Source: Parabacteroides merdae ATCC 43184 (GTDB lineage: Bacteria; Bacteroidota; Bacteroidia; Bacteroidales; Tannerellaceae). From it: 64,000 bases of DNA. The translations under genes and the position numbers were made by a program. How positions within the stretch are numbered: the first letter of the stretch is position 1; every line of letters begins with the position of its first letter. Shown in pieces: positions 28,125 to 36,373 of the stretch. The stretch lies in contig NZ_CP102286.1 in NCBI RefSeq assembly GCF_025151215.1, positions 1,798,001 to 1,862,000 of the forward strand. Reading direction: 5' to 3'. The notes under the pieces are model-generated. The model saw only the letters and a list, made by a program, of their open reading frames with translations, searched no databases and was not told where the DNA came from.

Positions 28125-29105
28125 TCATTTTTTTGTTTGTTTTTCAGATATATAAATTTCGGAACTCTCAATTCGATAGGTAATCGGCGCCAAATAGCAA
28201 AGCTGCTCCAAAACATCCGGCAAGCGCTCGTCTTCATTGATCACGCAACGAAACCTGCGTTGAGCCAGCCTCGACGACTCGATGTTTACATTTACATTAT
28301 ATTTGATTGATAATTGATTGGCGATTTCACGAAGTGTAGTATTCTCAAAAACCAGTTGGTTAAACCGCCATACAGCACAGACATTCACATCGACATGATC
28401 CGTAAAACAGGTATTTTCATCCCAGGAATAGGCAACACGTTCTCCCGGATTCATTTCTAAGATTTTCTTTCCGTTCAAGGCATGCAAGCTGATACATCCT
28501 CTTACTAAAACGGTTTCTACAGACTTATTTCCAGCATTAACATTAACATGAAAAGAAGTTCCATGTACCTCTACTTTCACATAATCGGTAGCAACGATAA
28601 ATAGTGAATTAGCATTCTTTGCGATGTCAAAGAATGCTTCTCCTTGCAAGGAGACCGTCCGGTTGACGGCACTGAATGACTGCGGTATTTTCAATACGGA
28701 ATTTCCCCTTAACCAAACTATCGAACCATCATCCAGCGTTACTTTTTTTACGCCTTCACTATCTCCTAAAGCGATAGTCATATAAGTTTCCGGCTTAAAA
28801 TAATTCCATCCGACAGCTGAAAACGAAACAAGCAGCAAGATAACAGCTGCATATTTCAACAAAGACCGGGCAATCCGGTAACGCCTTGCCCGGTTAATCC
28901 GGGCATTTACCTTTTCCAAAGCCATATCTATCCGCTCGTTATCCGCATACTTTGCTGTATTCCACGAAAGACGCAAACGTAACACTTCAGAAAAAACAGT
29001 TTCATTCTCAGCCGACAAATCACGCCACCTCATCACTTCTTCCATTTCTTCCGAGGAAAGGCTGCCAATCAAATATTTTACTAAAAGTGCGTAATTAAAC
29101 TCCAT
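28125..29105 (-). CDS. FecR-family anti-sigma factor (module 2)
   Basis: An inner-membrane anti-sigma protein of 326 residues. The start is the ATG at 29105 (MEFNYALLVKYLIGSLSSEE), which aligns with the paralogue at 20092; a GTG two codons earlier is less likely because AAGGTG there is the ribosome-binding site. An N-terminal sigma-binding region is followed by one membrane helix (AVILLLVSFSAVGWNYF), the FecR domain (KKVTLDDGSIVWLRGNS) and a C-terminal domain that contacts the transporter STN domain (QLVFENTTLREIANQLS). It lies 81 bases after the sigma gene, the standard order. Confidence 0.94.
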   Translation of the reverse strand: MEFNYALLVKYLIGSLSSEEMEEVMRWRDLSAENETVFSEVLRLRLSWNTAKYADNERIDMALEKVNARINRARRYRIARSLLKYAAVILLLVSFSAVGWNYFKPETYMTIALGDSEGVKKVTLDDGSIVWLRGNSVLKIPQSFSAVNRTVSLQGEAFFDIAKNANSLFIVATDYVKVEVHGTSFHVNVNAGNKSVETVLVRGCISLHALNGKKILEMNPGERVAYSWDENTCFTDHVDVNVCAVWRFNQLVFENTTLREIANQLSIKYNVNVNIESSRLAQRRFRCVINEDERLPDVLEQLCYLAPITYRIESSEIYISEKQTKK

Positions 29106-29186
29106 TTTCACCTTGTTATATTAGGCAAAACGACCAGCAACGAAAAACTACTGAGCTAAAATGATTTTTTCGTTCATCTTAATTTA

Positions 29187-29786
29187 TCAAGCGTATGTGC
29201 CATGCGAAAGAAAAACGGCACAAAGCATATAATAATCATTTCTGGACATATGTCCCTTTAAAAACCGGAGCGCCAAATACAAATGACTCTCCACCGTACG
29301 TTGCGGCATCTGGGTCTGCTCCGCAACTTCTTTAGCCGTCAGCCCTTTTATATAAGTAAGGATGAAAACTTCACGACGCTGCGCTGGCAGGTGCTCCAGT
29401 AATTCATACAAATGGCGATAAAAATCCTTAACGGAAAGCTCCTCTATAACAGAATCATCACCTTTCAATAGATTTTGATAATCTTCCAAATACTTCTCGT
29501 AAGTATGAGAATGGTATTTTTCAATCGAGAGGTTTTTCTTGAAATAGTCCAGACAACGAGTATAAGCGGATTGAAAAAGATAAGAATGGAAACCATCACT
29601 GACATATAGCTTTTCACGATTTTCCCAAACATACAGAAAAACATCCTGAACAATATCCTCCGCTGCTTTTTGCTCAACCATAGAAGCAGTATAAGCCATT
29701 ATCCGGGGATAATAGTAACGGAAAACACCATTAAAGGCTTCTCTATTCCCTTTCTTCAGTTCATACAATAAAGAAATATCGAACAT
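29187..29786 (-). CDS. ECF-type RNA polymerase sigma factor
   Basis: A 199-residue sigma-70 family factor of the Bacteroidetes SusCD-linked ECF group. Region 2 (about 20-95) has EAFNGVFRYYYPRIMAYT and AAEDIVQDVFLYVWENR, which binds the -10-like element and core polymerase. Region 4 (about 130-185) has LPAQRREVFILTYIKGLTAKE and the helix-turn-helix QMPQRTVESHLYLALRFL. It heads module 2 and should be released by FecR when SusC binds ligand. It is the only sigma gene for two FecR/SusCD modules in the window. A TATTTTTG box lies 42 bases upstream. Confidence 0.94.
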   Translation of the reverse strand: MFDISLLYELKKGNREAFNGVFRYYYPRIMAYTASMVEQKAAEDIVQDVFLYVWENREKLYVSDGFHSYLFQSAYTRCLDYFKKNLSIEKYHSHTYEKYLEDYQNLLKGDDSVIEELSVKDFYRHLYELLEHLPAQRREVFILTYIKGLTAKEVAEQTQMPQRTVESHLYLALRFLKGHMSRNDYYMLCAVFLSHGTYA

Positions 29787-29827
29787 ACTACCAGCGATTT
29801 AAGACCATTCAATTAACATTTCACCCA

Positions 29828-29835
29828 CAAAAATA
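29828..29835 (-). promoter_or_regulatory. -7 box for the ECF sigma gene
   Basis: TATTTTTG on the minus strand. The predicted leader is about 35 bases. Confidence 0.35.
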
Positions 29836-29908
29836 ATAATATTTTTACAAACTTTGCTTGTTTACAGACATTCTCCTTTAATAAAATGCAAGACAATGGT
29901 ATTTTTTA

Positions 29909-29916
29909 TACTTTTG
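29909..29916 (+). promoter_or_regulatory. -7 box for the small membrane protein gene
   Basis: TACTTTTG lies 20 bases before the ATG at 29936. Confidence 0.4.
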
Positions 29917-29935
29917 TAGATAATACTTTAAAAAC

Positions 29936-30181
29936 ATGAATAATTTCACAAAATATATCTGTGCCGGATTGGCTATCGCCTTACTCATAATACAAGCGAT
30001 TATGATTTGGGGATTATATGGAAACTTCAGCGGTTCTCTGAACGAATTATCCGACTGCACAAGAAAGCAGCTACCGCAGCTAATCGACCTGTTCACGACA
30101 ATGATTGTCACGAACTGGGTTATCATTGCAGCCCTGCTTTTCACCCTGTTCCGCCCGAACAGAAAACAGAATAACTGTTAA
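29936..30181 (+). CDS. Small two-helix membrane protein, unknown function
   Basis: 81 residues with two predicted membrane helices: YICAGLAIALLIIQAIMIWG (about 7-26) and MIVTNWVIIAALLFTLF (about 56-72). The 30-residue loop between them contains LSDCTRKQLPQ, and the C-terminus is basic (RPNRKQNNC). I do not recognise a family. It has its own TACTTTTG box and diverges from the sigma gene. Its stop lies 3 bases from the stop of the convergent outer-membrane protein gene. It is a likely real gene because of the promoter and the clean membrane topology. Confidence 0.6.
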   Translation: MNNFTKYICAGLAIALLIIQAIMIWGLYGNFSGSLNELSDCTRKQLPQLIDLFTTMIVTNWVIIAALLFTLFRPNRKQNNC

Positions 30182-30184
30182 CTA

Positions 30185-31435
30185 CTAGAATTTCTTTATC
30201 AGGAAAGACGGGGTTACCCTCAGATAAATCCCGGCAGAGAAACTGGTTTTGGCAAATGATTTATAGCCATTCTGCTCCGTACCGCGAAACACGACAGGCA
30301 AATGCTCATAGATATCCAAATCAATGCCAAGCGAAAAACCTTTTGCCAATTCACGCGAATACTCTAAGCCAAAGTAAACACAAGAAGGATCATCGAAGGT
30401 AAGACCTTCATCGGATGTCGAGACAGCTCCATAAAACGGACTGCCGAACATGGAAATAAACTGATGACACCTCCAATAGGAAGTCTTCACACGGAAATCG
30501 TAAATATCGGCAGATGCACGTGCATACACACCATAGCCGTTATCGAAAGACCACAACTTACCGGCCTGCTGATAATAGCCGGCAACATCCAGTTCCACAT
30601 TTACACTCTTGAATATCTTATGCCCCGTGTTCCACACTCCCCCAATTCCGACAGCACCGTTCATCAATGTCTGGACAGAATTGGTCAGGATCGTATCAAT
30701 CTCTCCTCCTCTGTGCTGGGCCAAAACTTGCAAAGGAGCATAAAAATGAAAACGCGAATCCGGATCGTTAAACTTGAAACGGGTAGACAAACCAACCGTA
30801 AAAGCCTCCTGATGGATATCTTCCCTGAAGATAAAACTTTCCCAATTCACCCACACATCCAAATCGAACCGGCAGGAATTATACAACAATTGCAATCCCA
30901 TCTCCGGATCGGCGACCATATTCAATTCCGGATTGTACAATGGCTCTATCAGATTATGATTGGCCGCCCCATACAAATCGCCCAGCACGATATTCACATG
31001 ATCAGACAAGGCCACCTGCGCCCGGAACCAAGGAAGTGCATGAAAACCTTTCTGATACTGATCACCTTTCCAATGCGCAATATCCTGATAAGCCATATTC
31101 GGATAGCGATTCGCCCCCCAAAAACGTTGCAAATGAACACCTGCTTCGAGTTTCAGCATTTCCAACGGATAATAGACAGCCTTTGCCTGCAACCAAAGTC
31201 CCGGCAATGTATAGCCTTTCATAAACGAACCGGTATACTCATCATCCTTAAAGAAACTCAGATTATCAAATTCGACCGAAAGTTCCCCTTTCTTTTCCGG
31301 ATCTATCTGGAAATCCGTCTTGAAAACGCGGTCCGGAATCTGGGCATAAAGTGTGTAGATAAATGAAGTACCCGCCAAACAGAACAGGAGACACAAACTA
31401 ATGCGCAAACAAGAAATATTTAAAAGACTTTTCAT
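30185..31435 (-). CDS. Putative outer-membrane beta-barrel protein
   Basis: 416 residues. The signal peptide runs to about residue 31 (LFCLAGTSFIYTLYAQ). The rest is rich in alternating hydrophobic/polar strands with aromatic ends, for example LKLEAGVHLQRFWGANRYP, RFDLDVWVNWESFIFRED and VKTSYWRCHQFISMFG. It ends in a beta-strand (FSAGIYLRVTPSFLIKKF). This pattern indicates a barrel in the outer membrane. I do not recognise a named family. It is monocistronic and converges on the small membrane protein gene. Confidence 0.72.
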   Translation of the reverse strand: MKSLLNISCLRISLCLLFCLAGTSFIYTLYAQIPDRVFKTDFQIDPEKKGELSVEFDNLSFFKDDEYTGSFMKGYTLPGLWLQAKAVYYPLEMLKLEAGVHLQRFWGANRYPNMAYQDIAHWKGDQYQKGFHALPWFRAQVALSDHVNIVLGDLYGAANHNLIEPLYNPELNMVADPEMGLQLLYNSCRFDLDVWVNWESFIFREDIHQEAFTVGLSTRFKFNDPDSRFHFYAPLQVLAQHRGGEIDTILTNSVQTLMNGAVGIGGVWNTGHKIFKSVNVELDVAGYYQQAGKLWSFDNGYGVYARASADIYDFRVKTSYWRCHQFISMFGSPFYGAVSTSDEGLTFDDPSCVYFGLEYSRELAKGFSLGIDLDIYEHLPVVFRGTEQNGYKSFAKTSFSAGIYLRVTPSFLIKKF

Positions 31436-31484
31436 CTATTACAAATTTAAGTACAAACGTAACAATTAAAAAGGAATAAACGAA

Positions 31485-31520
31485 GAACGGGGATACAGAA
31501 TCTTGTCCATATCCCCGTTC
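31485..31520 (-). terminator. Terminator after the RRM gene
   Basis: GAACGGGGATA pairs perfectly with TATCCCCGTTC. On the minus strand it is followed by TTCGTTTATTCCTTTTT. Confidence 0.7.
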
Positions 31521-31543
31521 GTATACTTTGATGCTATTATTTA

Positions 31544-31789
31544 TTAGCGTCTCGGTGTTGCTTCTTTTACAACCATCTGGCGACCTTCGTATTCAGCGCC
31601 GTTTAATTCTTCGATAGCGTTTCTTGCTTCGTTTTCGTTAGGAAGTTCTGCAAAAGCAAAGCCTTTAGAACGACGAGTATCGCGGTCAATGATCAATTTA
31701 ACTGATTCAACCGTACCGTACTCTTCCAAAACCTGTTGTAAGTCTGATTCTCTAACCCGATAGTTCAGGTTACCAATGTAAATATTCAT
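31544..31789 (-). CDS. RRM-type RNA-binding protein
   Basis: A single RNA recognition motif of 81 residues. RNP2 is IYIGNL (3-8) and RNP1 is KGFAFAEL (42-49); both carry the aromatic residues that stack on RNA. The tail KEATPRR is short and basic. Small RRM proteins are common in Bacteroidetes and cyanobacteria and are thought to act as RNA chaperones or post-transcriptional regulators; their targets are mostly unknown. It has its own terminator and an unusually long gap upstream. Confidence 0.93.
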   Translation of the reverse strand: MNIYIGNLNYRVRESDLQQVLEEYGTVESVKLIIDRDTRRSKGFAFAELPNENEARNAIEELNGAEYEGRQMVVKEATPRR

Positions 31790-32154
31790 ACAAAAAATGA
31801 TATAAAATAATTAATAAAAAATTGAAACAATAAAACTTTTAGGAAAGATCAATGTCTGCTAAATCATATTCTGCAATGAATATTAAGTCGGAGATAAAGA
31901 ACTACACAAACAGTTTTGCTTGTCGGGTACAAAGAAAAGCATTAAAAATGGATATTGCACCATGAAACCAAGATTTAATTCATAACAATTCAAAAAAAAC
32001 ACATAGAAAAGACTTTTCCCTAAGAACATCCTTAATAACCATAAAAAGTTTGAAAAAGAGGCTTCAATACAATAATATGTAAAAAAAGCCTATTTTATAG
32101 TATTTCTGACCAATTAAGCCAGCATATAGCCTTTTATGTCTCAACCAGAAAACC
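31790..32154. other. Gene-free AT-rich gap between two divergent genes
   Basis: No credible open reading frame was seen. The part next to the RRM gene is very AT-rich and may hold its promoter and a long leader, as is usual for cold-inducible RNA-binding proteins. Only a short GAAAAGACTTTTC palindrome near 32008 was noticed. Confidence 0.5.
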
Positions 32155-32162
32155 TAATTTTG
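32155..32162 (+). promoter_or_regulatory. -7 box for the inositol-3-phosphate synthase gene
   Basis: TAATTTTG lies 27 bases before the ATG at 32190. Confidence 0.4.
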
Positions 32163-32189
32163 CCCCAATCATTTTGAACTTAATTTGAC

Positions 32190-33482
32190 ATGGAAAAAAT
32201 CGAAGTTAAAGAAGCCAAAGGAAAACTTGGTATTCTGGTTGTTGGGGTAGGCGGTGCAGTTGCGACTACCATGATTACAGGTACGTTGGCTGCACGTAAA
32301 GGATTGGCTAAGCCTATCGGCTCAATCTCACAGTTAGCTACAATGCGTTTAGAAAACGGAGAAGAAAAAGCGATCAAAGATATTGTTCCTCTGACCGACC
32401 TGAATGACATCGTTTTCGGCGGATGGGATATTTTCCCTGATAATGCATACGAAGCGGCCCTATACGCAGAAGTCTTGAAAGAAAAAGACCTGAACGGCGT
32501 AAAAGACGAATTGGAGGCAATCAAACCGATGCCGGCCGCATTCGACCATAACTGGGCAAAACGTCTGAACGGCACACACATCAAACAGGCCGCTACCCGT
32601 TGGGACATGGTTGAACAGCTCCGCCAGGATATCCGTGAATTCAAGGCAGCCAACAACTGTGAACGTATCGCCGTTCTATGGGCTGCAAGTACGGAAATCT
32701 ATATTCCGCTGTCTGACGAGCACATGTCGCTTGCCGCTTTGGAAAAAGCAATGAAGGACAACAATACGGAAGCCGTTTCTCCAAGTATGTGCTACGCTTA
32801 TGCCGCTATAGCAGAAGGTGCTCCGTTCATCATGGGTGCTCCTAACCTGTGTGTAGACACTCCCGCCATGTGGGAATTCTCTAAAAAGATGAATGTGCCT
32901 ATCTCCGGTAAGGACTTCAAGAGCGGACAGACTTTAATGAAGACAGTACTGGCTCCGATGTTCAAAACCCGTATGTTAGGTGTAAGCGGCTGGTTCTCTA
33001 CCAATATCTTAGGAAACCGTGACGGCGAGGTATTGGACGATCCTGCAAACTTCAAGACAAAAGAGGTCAGCAAGCTATCTGTCATTGACAACATCTTCGA
33101 ACCCGAAAAATTCCCGGACCTGTATGGAGACGTATATCATAAGGTACGCATCAATTACTATCCTCCCCGCAAGGACAATAAAGAAGCATGGGACAATATC
33201 GACATCTTCGGCTGGATGGGTTACCCGATGGAAATCAAGGTAAACTTCCTTTGCCGCGACTCCATCCTAGCTGCCCCTATCGCACTCGACCTGGTGTTGT
33301 TCAGCGATCTGGCCCTGCGTGCCGGTATGTATGGTATCCAGACTTGGTTGTCTTTCTTCTGCAAGAGTCCGATGCACGACTTCGAACATCAGCCCGTACA
33401 TGACCTCTTCCAGCAATGGAGAATGGTTAAGCAGACGTTGCGCGATATGATCGGAGAAAAAGCCCCTAATTATTTGGACTAA
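32190..33482 (+). CDS. myo-Inositol-3-phosphate synthase
   Basis: Converts glucose-6-phosphate to L-myo-inositol-1-phosphate (1D-myo-inositol 3-phosphate) with NAD in the cytoplasm, the first step to inositol lipids. It is 430 residues. The NAD-binding motif GILVVGVGGAVATTMITGT is near residue 10. SGWFSTNILGNRDGEVL (about 265) and DSILAAPIALDLVLF are core catalytic and domain-closing segments of the family. The MIPS/PgpA/CDP-alcohol-transferase/PAP2 set matches the B. thetaiotaomicron BT_1522-BT_1526 inositol-lipid cluster. A terminator separates it from the next four genes, so it may be controlled separately. Confidence 0.95.
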   Translation: MEKIEVKEAKGKLGILVVGVGGAVATTMITGTLAARKGLAKPIGSISQLATMRLENGEEKAIKDIVPLTDLNDIVFGGWDIFPDNAYEAALYAEVLKEKDLNGVKDELEAIKPMPAAFDHNWAKRLNGTHIKQAATRWDMVEQLRQDIREFKAANNCERIAVLWAASTEIYIPLSDEHMSLAALEKAMKDNNTEAVSPSMCYAYAAIAEGAPFIMGAPNLCVDTPAMWEFSKKMNVPISGKDFKSGQTLMKTVLAPMFKTRMLGVSGWFSTNILGNRDGEVLDDPANFKTKEVSKLSVIDNIFEPEKFPDLYGDVYHKVRINYYPPRKDNKEAWDNIDIFGWMGYPMEIKVNFLCRDSILAAPIALDLVLFSDLALRAGMYGIQTWLSFFCKSPMHDFEHQPVHDLFQQWRMVKQTLRDMIGEKAPNYLD

Positions 33483-33500
33483 AATTCAGGGTAATATAAA

Positions 33501-33570
33501 TTTAGTTTCATAGGGATGAAACATTTGTTCCATCTTAGCGAAACTTTTGTTCCATGCCTATGAAACTAAA
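33501..33570. repeat. Inverted repeat with internal GAAAC-TTTGTTCCAT copies
   Basis: TTTAGTTTCATAGG (33501-33514) pairs perfectly with CCTATGAAACTAAA (33557-33570). The loop contains two near-direct copies, TGAAACATTTGTTCCAT and CGAAACTTTTGTTCCAT, which are themselves nearly palindromic. This looks like an interspersed intergenic element in the 3' region of the inositol phosphate synthase gene. Confidence 0.7.
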
Positions 33571-33593
33571 ATTTCATGCTGATGGAATTCTCG

Positions 33594-33639
33594 ATATAAC
33601 TTTCTCCCGGACGAGGGGGAAAGTTATATTATTTTTATA
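33594..33639 (+). terminator. Terminator between the inositol phosphate synthase and PgpA-like genes
   Basis: ATATAACTTTCTCCC (33594-33608) pairs with GGGGGAAAGTTATAT (33615-33629) with one G-T pair and a 6-base loop. TATTATTTTTAT follows. Confidence 0.8.
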
Positions 33640-33645
33640 ACTTTG
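33638..33645 (+). promoter_or_regulatory. -7 box for the PgpA-GtrA-transferase-PAP2 operon
   Basis: TAACTTTG lies 20 bases before the PgpA-like start, directly after the terminator. Confidence 0.5.
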
Positions 33646-33664
33646 CACACATTTTACTGACAGG

Positions 33665-34138
33665 ATGAAAAGAGTTCCACTAATTCATATTATTATTGCA
33701 ACAGGCTTTGGTTCCGGTTTTTCTCCGTTTGCTCCGGGAACGGCGGGAGCCTTGTTAGCTACGCTGATCTGGCTTGCATTGTCGTGCGCCGTATCTCCTA
33801 CTCTACTTCTTATTATAACCGCGTTATTGATCGGTATTTTTACGATTGCCGGTATCCGTTCGGCAAACGCAGTCGAACCTATTTGGGGAGAAGACCCTTC
33901 GCGGGTAGTAGTAGACGAAATGGTAGGTGTCTGGATTCCGCTTTTGGCAGCACCGGCCGGTAACTTGTGGTATGCTCTGGCAGCATTCGCGCTATTCCGC
34001 CTGTTCGATATTTTCAAGCCATTGGGTATACGCAAAATGGAATATCTCAAGGGAGGAGTCGGAGTAATGATGGATGATATTTTGGCTGGAATATATAGCC
34101 TCATCCTGCTAATAGTTGCAAGATGGTTGATTGGATAA
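33665..34138 (+). CDS. PgpA-family phosphatase, probably dephosphorylating phosphatidylinositol phosphate
   Basis: A 157-residue integral membrane phosphatase of the phosphatidylglycerophosphatase A family. GFGSGFSPFAPGTAGALLATL, DPSRVVVDEMVGVW and FRLFDIFKPLGIRKME carry the conserved acidic and basic residues of PgpA, and three to four hydrophobic segments are visible. In the inositol-lipid locus its likely substrate is phosphatidylinositol phosphate made by the CDP-alcohol transferase at 34647, rather than phosphatidylglycerophosphate. It overlaps the GtrA-like gene by 16 bases. The context-based substrate is an inference. Confidence 0.85.
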   Translation: MKRVPLIHIIIATGFGSGFSPFAPGTAGALLATLIWLALSCAVSPTLLLIITALLIGIFTIAGIRSANAVEPIWGEDPSRVVVDEMVGVWIPLLAAPAGNLWYALAAFALFRLFDIFKPLGIRKMEYLKGGVGVMMDDILAGIYSLILLIVARWLIG

Positions 34139-34629
34139 AGAAAAGTGCAAGAGCGTTTTCGGAGAAAGGCGGGATATTCATGTTTATACGAGCCCAATTT
34201 TCTTCACAAGTCGCCAGTACGACAGACTTTCTGGTCACAATCTTGTTGGTTAAATTATTTGGAGTTTATTACGTGTATGCAACCTTCACCGGTTCTGTCT
34301 GCGGCGGAATCGTAAATTGCATCATCAATTACAAATGGACATTCAAATCCAAAGAATGCAAGAAACGACATGTAATAGTCAAATATCTGCTAGTCTGGAT
34401 TGGTAGTATCTTATTGAATACCTGGGGAATTTACTTCATGACGGAAACGATCAGCCGGAATCCCTGGGTCCAGGAGACACTGAAACATTATATTGATGAC
34501 TTGTTCGTATTTTCCAAGATAGTAGTCTCACTGCTTGTCGGATTTCTTTGGAACTATAATATGCAACGTATCTTTGTCTACAAGAACTGTAGGATCAGGG
34601 ACCGTTTTCAGAAAGCGAACTCAAAATAA
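34123..34629 (+). CDS. GtrA-like four-helix membrane protein
   Basis: 168 residues with four membrane helices: TDFLVTILLVKLFGVYYVYA, GSVCGGIVNCIINY, VKYLLVWIGSILLNTWGIYF and SKIVVSLLVGFLWNYNMQ. NCIINYKWTF and WNYNMQRIFVYK are the two NxxxxxxxF-type motifs of the GtrA family. GtrA proteins are thought to flip polyprenyl-linked sugars. Within an inositol-lipid operon it could flip or deliver a lipid intermediate, for example phosphatidylinositol, to the PAP2 synthase. The first 15 residues are soluble and basic. The overlap with the PgpA-like gene shows translational coupling. The role is unproven. Confidence 0.82.
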   Translation: MVDWIKKSARAFSEKGGIFMFIRAQFSSQVASTTDFLVTILLVKLFGVYYVYATFTGSVCGGIVNCIINYKWTFKSKECKKRHVIVKYLLVWIGSILLNTWGIYFMTETISRNPWVQETLKHYIDDLFVFSKIVVSLLVGFLWNYNMQRIFVYKNCRIRDRFQKANSK

Positions 34630-34646
34630 AAACAAAATAGTAATAT

Positions 34647-35330
34647 ATGAAATTCAAAGTTTTTAGAGATTGGTTGCAACAGATGATCTACAAGATCATC
34701 AACCCGATCGTACATGGAATGATTAAAATTGGGATCACTCCCAATTTTATTACGACAACAGGATTAATCCTGAATATTGTGGCTGCTTGCATATTCCTTT
34801 ATGCCGGAATGAAAGGAGAACGAGGTGATTTCTACTATATCGGCTGGGGTGGCGGCATCATCTTGTTTGCCGGACTGTTCGACATGATGGACGGACAGGT
34901 TGCGCGTATCGGCAAAATGAGTTCCACATTCGGAGCCTTGTACGATTCGGTACTGGACCGCTACAGCGAACTGACGGTTTTCTTCGGGATATGTTTCTAC
35001 CTGATCAATCAGGGATATGTCATCAGTTCGATCGTCGCTTTCATTGCTTTGATCGGCTCATTAATGGTAAGCTATGTCCGCGCCCGTGCCGAAGGATTGG
35101 GACTTGAATGCAAAGTCGGTTTCATGCAACGTCCCGAACGCGTAGTGTTGACCGGATTAGGGGCTCTCTGCTGCGGTATCTTTGCACCCATGATGGAAAA
35201 CAACGAGATATTCGAACCGATCATGATATTCGTCATTCCTTTGCTGATCGTTGCGATATTCTCCAACATCACGGCATTCGCACGCCTGAATCATTGTCGT
35301 AAACTATTGAGCAGCAAAGATAACGAATGA
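34647..35330 (+). CDS. CDP-alcohol phosphatidyltransferase, probable phosphatidylinositol phosphate synthase
   Basis: Joins CDP-diacylglycerol to an alcohol, here most likely inositol phosphate, at the inner membrane. 227 residues with about six membrane helices. The full metal motif is present: Asp79, then Asp82-Gly83, Ala86-Arg87, Gly96, Asp100 and Asp104, with the exact D-x2-DG-x2-AR-x8-G-x3-D-x3-D spacing. [19 protein letters not shown] carries the basic residues expected to bind the phosphate of the inositol phosphate acceptor. It follows the GtrA gene by 17 bases and overlaps the PAP2 gene by 4 bases (ATGA). Confidence 0.92.
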   Translation: MKFKVFRDWLQQMIYKIINPIVHGMIKIGITPNFITTTGLILNIVAACIFLYAGMKGERGDFYYIGWGGGIILFAGLFDMMDGQVARIGKMSSTFGALYDSVLDRYSELTVFFGICFYLINQGYVISSIVAFIALIGSLMVSYVRARAEGLGLECKVGFMQRPERVVLTGLGALCCGIFAPMMENNEIFEPIMIFVIPLLIVAIFSNITAFARLNHCRKLLSSKDNE

Positions 35331-36262
35331 AAGGAACAATTGTACTCCCGTCAAAGAAGGAGGCAGGGACTGTTATCGGCTTGACAGCGCTGTTTCTTTT
35401 GCTGACAGCCGTATGTATCGGATTACGCCCGGAGCATGTGTTCATGGTTGGGCTTTACCTCCTCCTCTTCTTCGCTGGCAAGACAACCCGTAAATTAGCT
35501 GTTGCCTTATTGCCATTCGCTCTTTTCGGCATTTCATACGACTGGATGCGTGTTTTCCCAAATTACGAGGCTAACTCGATTGACGTGGAAAACCTATATA
35601 ATCTGGAAAAAAGCTTGTTCGGTATAAATGATAATGGGAATATCCTAATTCCTTGTGAATATTTCGCGATCCATAATTGCCGGATTGCGGACATCCTTGC
35701 AGGTATATTTTATCTCTGCTGGGTTCCTGTTCCGATAGCTTTCGGATTGTGGCTCTATCTCAAGGGATACCGTAATTTGTACCTCCATTTCTCGATGGTA
35801 TTCCTGTTCGTCAACCTGATTGGCTTTGCCGGATACTATCTCCATCCGGCAGCACCACCTTGGTATGCAATCAATTATGGTTTTGAACCGATACTCGACA
35901 CACCGGGCAATGTTGCCGGTCTCGGCAGGTTCGACACATTGACCGGCCTTTCTATCTTCGATTCCATCTATGGCCGCAACGCAAACGTATTCGCAGCAGT
36001 TCCATCATTACATGCTGCATATATGGTTGTGGCACTATGTTATGCGATTGTCAATAAATGCAATAAATTTGTGATTATCCTGTTTGCCATCATCATGGCG
36101 GGAATTTGGGGAACAGCAGTTTACACCTCACATCACTATATTATAGATGTGACATTGGGAATCTGTTGCGCTCTTTTAGGAATCCTGCTTTTCGAAAAAG
36201 GATTGATGAAGACAGGCTGGTTCAAAAACTTCTTCAACCGATATTATAATTACATTAAATAA
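35327..36262 (+). CDS. PAP2-superfamily synthase, probable inositol phosphorylceramide synthase (AUR1-like)
   Basis: A 311-residue membrane enzyme with about seven helices, predicted to move inositol phosphate from phosphatidylinositol to ceramide. The PAP2 motifs are [12 protein letters not shown] (about 168), [10 protein letters not shown] (about 224, first catalytic His) and [10 protein letters not shown] (about 266, second His and Asp). The order and spacing are those of fungal AUR1 and the Bacteroides enzyme encoded beside MIPS. Ceramide synthesis genes are not in the window. The stop codon opens the hairpin at 36261, which probably ends the operon. Confidence 0.88.
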   Translation: MKGTIVLPSKKEAGTVIGLTALFLLLTAVCIGLRPEHVFMVGLYLLLFFAGKTTRKLAVALLPFALFGISYDWMRVFPNYEANSIDVENLYNLEKSLFGINDNGNILIPCEYFAIHNCRIADILAGIFYLCWVPVPIAFGLWLYLKGYRNLYLHFSMVFLFVNLIGFAGYYLHPAAPPWYAINYGFEPILDTPGNVAGLGRFDTLTGLSIFDSIYGRNANVFAAVPSLHAAYMVVALCYAIVNKCNKFVIILFAIIMAGIWGTAVYTSHHYIIDVTLGICCALLGILLFEKGLMKTGWFKNFFNRYYNYIK

Positions 36263-36298
36263 TGTGCCAATGAAAGAATTTCTTCGTATTGGCACATT
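36261..36298 (+). terminator. Hairpin terminator after the PAP2 gene
   Basis: AATGTGCCAAT (36261-36271) pairs with ATTGGCACATT (36288-36298), with extra pairing near the loop. The downstream ATTATTCATT is only weakly U-rich, so termination may be partial. Confidence 0.6.
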
Positions 36299-36329
36299 AT
36301 TCATTGCATCTTGACCTTTTTTGAAGTAG

Positions 36330-36373
36330 CATGACATCCTAACTTTGCCACAAATAAAAGTTAGGATGTCATG
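36330..36373 (+). promoter_or_regulatory. Perfect 17-bp palindrome spanning the -7 box and start codon of the lipoprotein phosphoesterase
   Basis: CATGACATCCTAACTTT (36330-36346) pairs perfectly with AAAGTTAGGATGTCATG (36357-36373) across a 10-base loop. The left arm contains the -7 box TAACTTTG (36340-36347); the right arm ends on the ATG of the next gene. A transcript would start near 36353 and have a leader of about 18 bases. As DNA it is a candidate repressor operator. As RNA only the right arm would be transcribed, so it is not a simple attenuator. Confidence 0.7.
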
